From Chromatiales bacterium (GTDB taxonomy: Bacteria > Pseudomonadota > Gammaproteobacteria > UBA6429 > Thiohalophilaceae), in assembly GCA_026984045.1 (NCBI GenBank), contig JALSSV010000080.1:1-38475 (forward strand): DNA of 38,475 nucleotides, given 5' to 3'. The notes under the pieces are model-generated. The model was given only the letters and a program-made list of their open reading frames with translations, searched no databases and had not been told where the DNA came from. Shown here in pieces: positions 24,762 through 32,802 of the stretch (position 1 is its first letter; every line of letters starts with the position of its first letter). The position numbers were made by a program, and so were the translations under genes.

Positions 24762-26690
24762 TCAGGCCGTTTCGTGCTGGTTGCGATAACGCTCCCAGAA
24801 GAACAGTCCGGCGATCAGCGTGATCACCAGGGCCTGACCCAGAATGGTCTGCACGGTGGGATAGAAGCCCACCCAGTCGAAGGTGGGCAGGTTGAGGTGC
24901 CGCGCGTCGATGTAGCCGGCTTCCTGCAGGGCGGCGATACCGTGGCCGGTGAAGACGATGGCCAGGATGAACAGGATGAAGGCATTGACGTTGAAGAACA
25001 GTCGCAGTGGCAGGCGCAGGCTGGTCTTGAGCAGGATCCAGGCCAGCACCAGCAGCAGTCCCACCCCCGCCAGGAGTCCCCACCAGAGCATGCGCTCGCC
25101 CTCGCCCGGTGAGGTCTGCTGGTTCAGGGCCTCGAGGAACAGCACCGTCTCGAATACCTCCCGGTAGACGGCCAGGAAGGCGATGCCGGTCAGGGCCCAG
25201 AGGGTACGGCCCTGCAGGGCGCCGTGGATCTTCTCCTGCAGGAAGCGCTGCCAGCTCTTCGCATGCGTCTTGGAGTGGAGCCAGAAGCCCACGTAGAGCA
25301 GGATGGCGGTCGCCAGCAGGGCCGTCACCCCTTCGGTGACCTCTCGGCTGGCACCACTGATGGTGACCACGTACTGGGAGAACCACCAGGTCACGCCGCC
25401 CAGCAGCAGGGCGCTCACCCAGCCCATGTGCACCCAGGGCAGCACGTCGCGTCGCTCGGCCTTGATCAGCAGGGCGATGATGGCGGCCAGCACCAGCAGC
25501 GCCTCCAGACCCTCGCGCAGCAGGATCACCAGGGCGCTGGCGAAGGTCATGGCCGGGGTCAGGGCGGTGCCGGTCAGCAGTTCCCGGGCTTCGTCCAGCA
25601 ACTGGCTCACTTCGGCATGGCGCGCCCTGACCTCGTCGAGAGAGGCATGGGCCTTGATCGACGCCCGGTAAGCGGACATGGTGCGCTCCACCTCGCTGAC
25701 GATCTTTGCGTCCAGGTTGCGCAGGCCGGCTTCCACCGCTTCGAAACCGTCCAGATAGGCGGAGACGGCAATCCGGTAGGCATCCTCCACCCGCCCCGCC
25801 TCATAGGCGCTCAGGCTCTTGTCCAGCAGCACCTGAGCCTTGTTCAGGCCCGTGGCGCCGCCGCCCAACACTTCCGGATGGCGGCGCAGATACGCCAGCA
25901 GGGCCACGCCATCCTCGCCGGCCTGTTGCCGGGCCTGTGCCGGCGTCAGACGGGCCAGGGTACCCAGGTTGGGGATCAGATCGGTGAGCTTGCCGGCCTC
26001 GAAGAGCGCCTTGCCCCGGGCGATCTCCTCCGCCGTGAAAGGCAGGCTGCCCACGTGGAAGGCCAGGGCCCAGCGTTCGGCACTGGTCAGCTCGGTGAAG
26101 GCCCGCATGCCGGTCCCGTTCACGCCAAGGGTGATGGTGTTGTACAGGCCGTAGAGGCTGCGCACGAACTGGCGCTCGCGATCGTGGAAGTTGCTGGGTG
26201 GCGGTTCGAGCTTCCGGGCGGCGGGGCCGTCGCCACGGCCGCTTGCGCCGTGACAGGCGGCGCAATGCGCCTGATAGAGCGCTGCGCCCCTGGCCAGCGA
26301 AGGTGGACGGCGCGGCGCGGTGGCGGTGCCGGTCAGGGCGATCACCTTCTGCTGCATGCGCTCGGTGATTCCGGCGACCTTCCCGCCCGGGGCCTTCGCC
26401 CCGATGGCAGCGATCAGCTCCTGGCCCAGCGCGGCCAGTTCCAGGCGCAGCTCGCCTTCCGGCAGTTGCTCGATCAGCGCCGGCACCCGCTGCGCAAACT
26501 CCATCTGCTCCCGGTATTCGTCCGGGTTGATGACGCGGCCATCCTGCACCGTGCCCGGGTAGTCCACGCCGATGTAGTCGAGCAGATGGATCAGCTCCGC
26601 CGCCGGATCCTTGCGCGGCTCCGCCTGCACGGTGAAGGCAGTCAACGACAGAAGAAAGAGAAGAACGAGTGGCTTGCAGCGTGAGCACAT
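24762..26690 (-). CDS. Cytochrome c - FTR1 iron permease fusion
   Basis: A 642-residue inner-membrane protein. A signal peptide (LVLLFLLSLTAFTVQA) is followed by a periplasmic cytochrome c domain with haem motif C143-A-A-C-H147, a helical periplasmic segment (about 285-370), then an FTR1 permease of about seven helices. Both iron-relay motifs are present: R392-E393-G-L-E396 and R510-E511-V-F-E514. FTR1 proteins take up iron as it is oxidised; the fused cytochrome could accept the electron. It belongs to the cytochrome c/FTR1 group known from proteobacteria. The start is ATG at 26690 or 26696. The promoter has a Fur-like box. It shares a terminator with gltA. Confidence 0.92.
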   Translation of the reverse strand: MCSRCKPLVLLFLLSLTAFTVQAEPRKDPAAELIHLLDYIGVDYPGTVQDGRVINPDEYREQMEFAQRVPALIEQLPEGELRLELAALGQELIAAIGAKAPGGKVAGITERMQQKVIALTGTATAPRRPPSLARGAALYQAHCAACHGASGRGDGPAARKLEPPPSNFHDRERQFVRSLYGLYNTITLGVNGTGMRAFTELTSAERWALAFHVGSLPFTAEEIARGKALFEAGKLTDLIPNLGTLARLTPAQARQQAGEDGVALLAYLRRHPEVLGGGATGLNKAQVLLDKSLSAYEAGRVEDAYRIAVSAYLDGFEAVEAGLRNLDAKIVSEVERTMSAYRASIKAHASLDEVRARHAEVSQLLDEARELLTGTALTPAMTFASALVILLREGLEALLVLAAIIALLIKAERRDVLPWVHMGWVSALLLGGVTWWFSQYVVTISGASREVTEGVTALLATAILLYVGFWLHSKTHAKSWQRFLQEKIHGALQGRTLWALTGIAFLAVYREVFETVLFLEALNQQTSPGEGERMLWWGLLAGVGLLLVLAWILLKTSLRLPLRLFFNVNAFILFILAIVFTGHGIAALQEAGYIDARHLNLPTFDWVGFYPTVQTILGQALVITLIAGLFFWERYRNQHETA

Positions 26691-26722
26691 GAGCATATCC
26701 AGCGGGTTGAATGTCTCTAAAT

Positions 26723-26758
26723 GAGAATGATTGTATTTTGTATTTGTGATGATTGCAA
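26723..26758 (-). promoter_or_regulatory. FTR1 promoter with Fur-like box
   Basis: On the minus strand, TTGCAA (26758-26753), a 17-base spacer and TACAAT (26735-26730). The -10 overlaps GAGAATGAT (26723-26731, plus-strand reading), eight of nine bases of a Fur half-site; the full 19-mer 26723-26741 matches 11 of 19. Iron repression is likely. The layout mirrors the Fur-boxed promoter at 18605-18642. Confidence 0.65.
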
Positions 26759-26876
26759 GGCGCAAGCACCGACAGCATTAAAGAAACGGCTCCACCCAGG
26801 ATATGAATTTGGTCATATATGTCTTTGGATTCCCATGATTGTAAGATGTCATGACACCCCGGTAATGCATTCTCGC

Positions 26877-26977
26877 AAGCCGGTGGCGTGCCAGACAGGT
26901 CACGGTGAAAGGGAACTCGCCACGTCCCGCAATGGAGGCTCGCGACGATTCCTGTTTGCCGCGTCACCGGCTTTTTT
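26877..26977 (+). promoter_or_regulatory. Terminator-like structured leader upstream of the lipoprotein gene
   Basis: AAGCCGGTG (26877-26885) is exactly complementary to CACCGGCTT (26965-26973), which runs into six T's (26972-26977). This makes an intrinsic-terminator shape with a 79-base interior. Inside, ACAGG/CCTGT can extend the fold. GTGGCG (26883-26888) can instead pair with CGCCAC (26918-26923), which excludes part of the outer stem. This either/or pairing resembles an attenuator or riboswitch, but no known class is recognised. The flanking DNA 26691-26876 is AT-rich and has no gene that I can support. Confidence 0.4.
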
Positions 26978-27014
26978 GCGTCCGGAAAGAATATCAGCGA
27001 AACAAGGGAGAGGG

Positions 27015-28793
27015 ATGATGAAGTTGAAACGGGACTGGTTCCGGTTTTTGTGGTTGGCGGTCGCGGCCGTGTGGCTTGCAGCCTGTGGGGGAGGTACTGA
27101 TGCACCGACGTCGGCTGATGAAGGGCCGGGCGTGCGCGGGCAGGTGCTGGCCGTCCCCGATGGTGAGCCGCTGGCGGGAGTGGAAATCTATACCACCGAA
27201 GACGGAGTGCTTGCCCGCACCGACGCCCAGGGCAAGTACGTCCTACATTTGCCTGCCGGTACTCAGCGAACCCTGCGATTGCGAAAGGACGGTTACACGA
27301 GCCAGAGTTTCCCGGTGACCATCGGCGATACGTTGCAAGGCCGGGATTTCAGCTTGCGCCAGCGCGGTCCAGTGGTACGGATCCCCAATGCAGAGAATGG
27401 TTTCGAGTACACCGATCCGCAGGGTGCCCGGGTCGTCATCCCGCCGGGCGGCCTGGTTTACCTCGATGGCCAGGGCCAGGAACAGCCGGTGCAAGGTGAC
27501 GTTCTGCTGCAGGTGACGCCGGTGGACGTTTCCGATGACCGTGAGGTCTGGGCGTTCCCGGGCCGATTCGCCGGCACCGACATCAGCGGAAATCCGGCCG
27601 AGATGATCCTCTCTTACGGCACGGTGGAATTCGTGTTCACTCTCCCGGACGGCACGCCGGTCAATCTCAGCGCATCGGCTCCGCCGGCCACCATCGAAAT
27701 CCCGGTGTTCGTGACCACGCATCCCGATGGAAGCGCGATCCAGGCAGGGAATTCGAACCAGGCCGTCTGGTCGTTGGACGAGACCACGGGGTTGTGGATA
27801 CAGGAGAGCGATACGGGTGTGGTCGTGGAATCCACCGCTTCACCCACCGGCCTGGCTCTGCGGGCCAAAGTGACGCACTTTTCCTGGTGGAACTACGACA
27901 TCAAGCCCGTTGCCGGTGGCACCTGTTATCAACAGGTGAGTATTCGTGGGATTCCACCCGGCAGGGAGGCGACTCTGCGCGCGCGGACGGTGGTTTATGG
28001 TGCCCCCCGCTTCGCGTCCCGGCAAGTGGGAAGGAATGGTGACATTTCCGTGTTGGTGCCGGCGGGTCGGGTGACTTTCGAAGCGCTTGTAGACGAACAG
28101 GGGCTGTTCTACATGGCAGGACCGATCGAGATGGATACCTGTGGTGCGAGTGGTACGCTAATCTTGGATCTGACAGCACGTCCACCGGAAATCCGCCGGT
28201 TCGAGGCACGCGTGCAGCCGGTATTTTCCAAGGATGCAAACGGATCGTTTGTCGTTACCGGGAATGATGTCATGCTGACTACCGACGTGCTTGGTGCAAA
28301 CACACTGACACTGACCAACCAGACAATCGGGGAAGTTTCAAATCTTTTGCCGCGGCAGAAGCTGGTCAGAACGGCCATTTCGGGAAATGCCTCGTTTTTG
28401 CTAGAGGCCGCAAACGTGTCCGGCTCTGTATCCGGTCAGTTGAACGTCATGTACGTTGCAAATTCTGCACCGTACATTCGTTCGGCTTACGTGACGTGGG
28501 ATCCATCGCGTGGACTCAACACCTACCTGATTTCCTGGGATGTCGAGGGAGCCGATGCGATCGAATACGGTTATGTTGCCACCACGGCAACCGATCTCAC
28601 GAACGCCGCGGTTCTGGGCAGGAACAATCTGCTGCAAAATAGCCTCTCCATTACGCTTCCCGATGCAAATCGACGGGATATTTATATCCGGTTCATCAAC
28701 GGGAGCGGCGAAGAGGTCAGGCGCTTTACCGTCGATCGAAGCGGACAGGATGCGTGGTGCGATCCTGTCACCGAGATTTGTGGGCCGGCATGA
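27015..28793 (+). CDS. Unrecognised lipoprotein with a carboxypeptidase-regulatory-like domain
   Basis: A 592-residue secreted protein. Residues 1-23 are a lipoprotein signal with lipobox LAAC (C24). About 38-115 looks like a CarboxypepD_reg/Ig-like fold (VRGQVLAVPDGEPLAGVEIYT, GKYVLHLPAG). A ZU5-like stretch (GARVVIPPGGLVYLDG) follows at about 135-200. The C-terminal 250 residues match nothing that I know. Four further cysteines (GTCYQ, DTCGA, WCDPVTEIC) could form disulfides. Base composition is less GC-rich than neighbours, most clearly in the last 550 bases, which suggests separate origin. The start follows GGGAGAGGG. It ends 6 bases before the convergent anmK stop. Function unknown. Confidence 0.75.
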   Translation: MMKLKRDWFRFLWLAVAAVWLAACGGGTDAPTSADEGPGVRGQVLAVPDGEPLAGVEIYTTEDGVLARTDAQGKYVLHLPAGTQRTLRLRKDGYTSQSFPVTIGDTLQGRDFSLRQRGPVVRIPNAENGFEYTDPQGARVVIPPGGLVYLDGQGQEQPVQGDVLLQVTPVDVSDDREVWAFPGRFAGTDISGNPAEMILSYGTVEFVFTLPDGTPVNLSASAPPATIEIPVFVTTHPDGSAIQAGNSNQAVWSLDETTGLWIQESDTGVVVESTASPTGLALRAKVTHFSWWNYDIKPVAGGTCYQQVSIRGIPPGREATLRARTVVYGAPRFASRQVGRNGDISVLVPAGRVTFEALVDEQGLFYMAGPIEMDTCGASGTLILDLTARPPEIRRFEARVQPVFSKDANGSFVVTGNDVMLTTDVLGANTLTLTNQTIGEVSNLLPRQKLVRTAISGNASFLLEAANVSGSVSGQLNVMYVANSAPYIRSAYVTWDPSRGLNTYLISWDVEGADAIEYGYVATTATDLTNAAVLGRNNLLQNSLSITLPDANRRDIYIRFINGSGEEVRRFTVDRSGQDAWCDPVTEICGPA

Positions 28794-28799
28794 AGCCCG

Positions 28800-29945
28800 C
28801 TAGAACCATGTTGTATCGGATTTGGCAGGGGGATAGATTGCCCCAAGGATTACCCCCCGCCCGGCGCCGGTGACCGAGGGCAGGTTGCCGGGCCGCCCCG
28901 CCAGCCTCTCCCGCGCCAGCCAGGCGAAGGCCACGGCCTCGACCCAGTCGGGATCGAGGCCGTGGCGGGCGGTGGACTCCAGGGGGAGGCCGGGCAGCAG
29001 GGCCTGCAGGCGCTGCAGGAGCCGGGTGTTGTGCACGCCACCGCCGCAGACCAGCAGGCGCCGGGTTTCGGGCGCGTGTGCCTCGAGGGCGTCGCGGACG
29101 GAGACGGCCGTCAGCTCCAGGAAGGTGGCCATCACGTCGGCCGGCAGCAGTTCGTCGAGCTTTGGCCATTGCCGCGCCGCCCAGTCCAGATGGAAGTGGT
29201 CACGGCCGGTGCTCTTGGGCGGCGGGGCACGGAAATAGACATCGGCGAGCAGGGCGGCCAGGAGGTCGGAACGGACCTTTCCGCTGGCGGCCCACTGGCC
29301 TTCGGCGTCGTGGGGCCGGTTCCGGTGGCGGGCGATCCAGGCGTCCATGAGGGCGTTGCCGGGGCCGGTGTCGAAGCCTCGCACGGGGGCATCGGGATCG
29401 GCGGGCAGCAGGGTCAGGTTGGCGATGCCGCCGAGGTTGAGGATTGCCCGGGGTTCTTCGGGATGCCGGAACACCGCCGCGTGAAAGGCGGGCACCAGCG
29501 GAGCCCCCTGGCCGCCGGCGGCCATGTCGCGGCGGCGGAAGTCGGCCACGGTGGTGATGCCGGTGCGCTCGGCAACGATGTTGGGATCGCCGATCTGCAG
29601 GCTGGTGGGCGTGTCGCCGCCGGGCCAGTGGCGCAGGGTCTGGCCGTGGCTGCCGATGGCCTGCACGTCGGCCGCGTCGATGCCGGCCAGCGCCAGCAGT
29701 TCCCGTACCGCTTCGGCCAGTTCCCGGCCCATGCGCACGTCGGCTGCGGCCATGCGGGCCAGCTCGTTCTCGCCGGGGCAGGTGAGAGCGGCCATCTCCT
29801 GACGCAGTTCCGGTGGCAGGGGATGCTGATGACTGGCCAGCAGTTCCGGCATGGGCGAGTCGCCGAAACGCACCACCACGGCATCGATGCCGTCGAGACT
29901 GGTCCCGCTCATCAGGCCGATGAACAGATCGCCAGGCTTGCCCAT
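28800..29945 (-). CDS. anmK: Anhydro-N-acetylmuramic acid kinase
   Basis: Phosphorylates and opens 1,6-anhydro-MurNAc during recycling of cell-wall peptides, giving MurNAc-6-phosphate in the cytoplasm. 381 residues (family about 370). Signatures: GLMSGTSLDGIDAV (ATP-binding), IGSHGQTLRH, VADFRRRDMAAGGQGAPL with the catalytic aspartate, LNLGGIANLT, and a C-terminal CGGGVHN. The ATG overlaps the stop of the M23 peptidase gene by one base (TGATG), so the two are coupled. Both act on peptidoglycan, which makes the pairing functional. Confidence 0.95.
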   Translation of the reverse strand: MGKPGDLFIGLMSGTSLDGIDAVVVRFGDSPMPELLASHQHPLPPELRQEMAALTCPGENELARMAAADVRMGRELAEAVRELLALAGIDAADVQAIGSHGQTLRHWPGGDTPTSLQIGDPNIVAERTGITTVADFRRRDMAAGGQGAPLVPAFHAAVFRHPEEPRAILNLGGIANLTLLPADPDAPVRGFDTGPGNALMDAWIARHRNRPHDAEGQWAASGKVRSDLLAALLADVYFRAPPPKSTGRDHFHLDWAARQWPKLDELLPADVMATFLELTAVSVRDALEAHAPETRRLLVCGGGVHNTRLLQRLQALLPGLPLESTARHGLDPDWVEAVAFAWLARERLAGRPGNLPSVTGAGRGVILGAIYPPAKSDTTWF

Positions 29946-31363
29946 CAGGGTTGACGCAGGGCGAGGCGGGTGCGGTTGTACAGGTCGAGCTGGCTCAGCA
30001 GGCCTGCGGTCTTTTGCCGGAAATCATCGAGATAGGCGCGGCGGATGGGCGCGGCGTCTGGCAGCTTGACGGTCAGCGGATTGCGGTGCACGCCGTTGAC
30101 GCGGAATTCGTAATGCAGGTGCGGGCCGGTGGCCCGGCCGGAGCTGCCGACGTAGCCGATGATCTGTCCCTGGCGAACCCGCGAGCCGACCCGTAACCCC
30201 TTTCTGAAGGCCGACATGTGGGCGTAGAGGGTGCTGTAGCGGCCGCCATGCTGGATGATGATCACCCGACCGTAGCCGCCCTTCCGCCCCCGGAAGACGA
30301 TTCGGCCGTCACCGGCGGCCTTGATGGGGGTGCCCCGCCGGGCGGCGTAATCGACCCCCTTGTGCATCTTCATGCGGTTGAGCACCGGGTGATGCCGGCG
30401 GCCGAAACGGGAGCTGATGCGGCGGAAGTCCACGGGCGTGCGCAGGAAGGCCTTGCGCATGGAATGGCCGTCCGGCGTGTAGTAGTCGCTGTGGCCGCGG
30501 GCGTCCGTATAGCGCACGGCCCGGTAGGTGTGGCCGCGGGTGGTGAATTCGGCGGCCACGATGGGACCGTTGCGGAGCTTCTCGCCCTGCAGGTACTGCT
30601 CCTCGTAGAGCAGCGAGAAGCGATCGCCCTGGCGGATGTCCATGGCGAAGTCGATGTCCCAGCCGAAGATGCCCACCAGTTCCATGATCAGGGCATCGCT
30701 CAGCCCCGCGCTCTTGCCGGCCTCGAACAGGGAACGGTCGATCTCGCCGCCGGCATAGGCCAGCCGCGCCTCGAGCGGATGCTGCACATGGCGTGCGGTG
30801 AACCCCGAGTCCTTTCGAGTGACGATCAGCGATTCGAGCCGGCTGATCACGTATTCCATGGCCTGCAGGCGCCCTTGTTCGTCCAGCCGGAAGCGGAAGG
30901 CCTGCCCCGGCTGGAGACGGCGCAGGGCACGAGTCAGCGGACCCAGCTTCATGATGCGATGCAGATCGGCCGGACTGAGTCCTTGCCGGCGGAAGATCCG
31001 CGCCAGGCTGTCACCCCGGCGGACCGTGACGCGGTGCCAGGGGGAGGAGGCCGCCTCGGGCAGGGCATCGGCGGCTTCGCTGACCGGGGCGGAGGAGAGC
31101 GTGGCGGCTGCCGGGGCCGTCTCCGACTGCAGGGCCGGAAATTCCAGGGGAACGGTGATCCGCTGCGGCCGGCGTTCGGCATTGGCCGCAGGGAGGGGAC
31201 GGGTGGCCTCGGCATCGGACGAGACGAACACCAGCACCGTGCCCAGGGCGGTCATCGCGCTGGCCAGCAGCAGGGTGTGCAACCCCGTCCAGCGCAATCT
31301 GCGACGGGGGGCCGGTTCCAGCAGCGACTTGTAGTCCCTTGTGAAGAAGGAATTATAATCCAC
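29945..31363 (-). CDS. M23-family peptidoglycan DD-metalloendopeptidase (MepM-like)
   Basis: A 472-residue envelope protein. An N-terminal membrane anchor (LHTLLLASAMTALGTVLVFV, about 28-47) is followed by a LysM/OapA-like segment (VTVRRGDSLARIFRRQGLS) and a C-terminal LytM/M23 domain. Zinc ligands: H334 and D338 (HKGVD) and H417 in HLHYE, with H415 catalytic. It should cut stem-peptide cross-links in the periplasm to let new glycan in. The start is a GTG at 31363 with no Shine-Dalgarno; no better in-frame start exists. It is coupled to anmK, and is divergent from tyrS. Confidence 0.9.
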   Translation of the reverse strand: MDYNSFFTRDYKSLLEPAPRRRLRWTGLHTLLLASAMTALGTVLVFVSSDAEATRPLPAANAERRPQRITVPLEFPALQSETAPAAATLSSAPVSEAADALPEAASSPWHRVTVRRGDSLARIFRRQGLSPADLHRIMKLGPLTRALRRLQPGQAFRFRLDEQGRLQAMEYVISRLESLIVTRKDSGFTARHVQHPLEARLAYAGGEIDRSLFEAGKSAGLSDALIMELVGIFGWDIDFAMDIRQGDRFSLLYEEQYLQGEKLRNGPIVAAEFTTRGHTYRAVRYTDARGHSDYYTPDGHSMRKAFLRTPVDFRRISSRFGRRHHPVLNRMKMHKGVDYAARRGTPIKAAGDGRIVFRGRKGGYGRVIIIQHGGRYSTLYAHMSAFRKGLRVGSRVRQGQIIGYVGSSGRATGPHLHYEFRVNGVHRNPLTVKLPDAAPIRRAYLDDFRQKTAGLLSQLDLYNRTRLALRQP

Positions 31364-31392
31364 GGAATTTATTGATTTTTTGTTTCCACCCG

Positions 31393-31421
31393 AAGATAGC
31401 CCGAAACGGGGGCCGGGTCAA
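31393..31421 (-). promoter_or_regulatory. Promoter of the M23 peptidase - anmK operon
   Basis: Minus strand: TTGACC (31421-31416), 17-base spacer, TATCTT (31398-31393). Transcription would begin about 31386, leaving only about 23 bases before the GTG start. Confidence 0.65.
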
Positions 31422-31492
31422 TCGGTCATATCCCGATTTCATGTCCATGGGAGATCCGGGGATTGTCCCATGCCGGGCCGACCGGGTGATTG

Positions 31493-31501
31493 TGCTAATC
31501 T
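31493..31501 (+). promoter_or_regulatory. Possible extended -10 promoter for tyrS
   Basis: TGC-TAATCT (31493-31501) is an extended -10 element 34 bases before the tyrS ATG. There is no recognisable -35 at 17 bases, so this is tentative. Confidence 0.35.
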
Positions 31502-31534
31502 ACGCGCCCTTTTTTCAGCGAGGAGTTGCGCAAG

Positions 31535-32731
31535 ATGTCCGTGGCCGAGGCACTGGAACAGATCAGGCGGGGAACCGAGGAGATCCTGGTCGAGTCGGAA
31601 CTGGTGGAGCGCCTGGAAAGCGGCAGGCCCCTGCGGGTAAAGGCGGGTTTCGACCCCACCGCGCCGGATCTGCACCTGGGCCACACCGTGCTCATCAACA
31701 AGTTGCGCACCTTCCAGGATCTCGGTCACGAGGTGCTGTTCCTGATCGGGGATTTCACCGGGATGATCGGCGATCCCACCGGCAAGAGCGCCACCCGTCC
31801 GCCCCTGACCCGCGACGAGGTGATCGAGAACGCCCGCACCTACGAGCAGCAGATCTTCAAGATCCTCGATCCGGAAAAGACCCTGGTGATGTTCAATTCC
31901 AGCTGGATGAACGAGATGGACTCGACCGGCCTGATCCAGCTCGCTGCCCAATACACCGTGGCCCGCATGCTCGAACGGGACGACTTCGCCAAGCGCTACC
32001 AGTCCGGTCAGCCCATCGCCATCCACGAGTTCCTCTATCCGCTGATCCAGGGCTACGATTCGGTGGCCATGAAGGCCGACGTGGAGCTGGGTGGCACCGA
32101 TCAGAAGTTCAACCTGCTGGTGGGGCGGGAATTGCAGAAACACTATGGCCAGAAGCCCCAGGTGGTGATCACCGTGCCCATTCTCGAAGGGCTGGACGGA
32201 GTGCAGAAGATGTCCAAGTCCCTCGGCAACTATATCGGCATCGACGAACCCCCCGACGAGATGTTCGGCAAGATCATGTCCATCTCCGACGATCTCATGT
32301 GGCGCTGGTTCGAGTTGCTGAGCTTCCGCCCCCTGAGCGAGATCGAAAAACTGCGCCAGGAGGTGGCCGAGGGCCGCAATCCCCGTGACGTGAAGTTCCT
32401 GCTCGGCGAGGAGATCGTGGCCCGCTTCCATTCGCCGGAAGCGGCGCGCAAGGCGCGCGAGAACTTCATCGCCCGCTTCCAGAAGGGCGCCATGCCCGAC
32501 GAGATGCCGGAAGTGACACTCACCGCCGGCCCCGACGGTCTGCCCATCGCCAACCTGTTGCGCGAGGCGGGGCTGGTCCAGAGTACCTCGGAAGCCCTGC
32601 GCATGATCCGCCAGGGTGCGGTACGCCTCGACGGCGAGCGGATCAGCGATACGAAACTGCGCCTGCCGGCGGGTGAGACCCACGTGTTCCAGGTGGGCAA
32701 GCGCCGCTTCGCAAAAGTGGGCCTGACCTGA
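31535..32731 (+). CDS. tyrS: Tyrosyl-tRNA synthetase
   Basis: Class I aminoacyl-tRNA synthetase that charges tRNA-Tyr in the cytoplasm. 398 residues. The HIGH-type motif is DLHLGH, and the second signature is KMSKSLGN. The KMSKS form marks it as the TyrZ-like subgroup rather than the E. coli TyrS type (KFGKT). Tyrosine-pocket segments ([15 protein letters not shown]) are clear. A C-terminal S4 RNA-binding domain begins at about 335 ([18 protein letters not shown]). The ATG at 31535 follows GAGGAG by 9 bases; a TTG at 31526 is unlikely. Confidence 0.96.
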   Translation: MSVAEALEQIRRGTEEILVESELVERLESGRPLRVKAGFDPTAPDLHLGHTVLINKLRTFQDLGHEVLFLIGDFTGMIGDPTGKSATRPPLTRDEVIENARTYEQQIFKILDPEKTLVMFNSSWMNEMDSTGLIQLAAQYTVARMLERDDFAKRYQSGQPIAIHEFLYPLIQGYDSVAMKADVELGGTDQKFNLLVGRELQKHYGQKPQVVITVPILEGLDGVQKMSKSLGNYIGIDEPPDEMFGKIMSISDDLMWRWFELLSFRPLSEIEKLRQEVAEGRNPRDVKFLLGEEIVARFHSPEAARKARENFIARFQKGAMPDEMPEVTLTAGPDGLPIANLLREAGLVQSTSEALRMIRQGAVRLDGERISDTKLRLPAGETHVFQVGKRRFAKVGLT

Positions 32732-32802
32732 TGGCAGGAACGCAGGGGCGAAATGGACTATCCTGAGAGCGGACCCACCCCCGGTCATGCAGCGAGTAAC
32801 GG

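Noticed and set aside
26877-26977. A second cobalamin or a c-di-GMP riboswitch
   Set aside because: GGTGAAAGGGAA and a CAGACAGGT stretch give a superficial likeness, but block order is wrong, and neither a B12 box nor the GEMM core is found.
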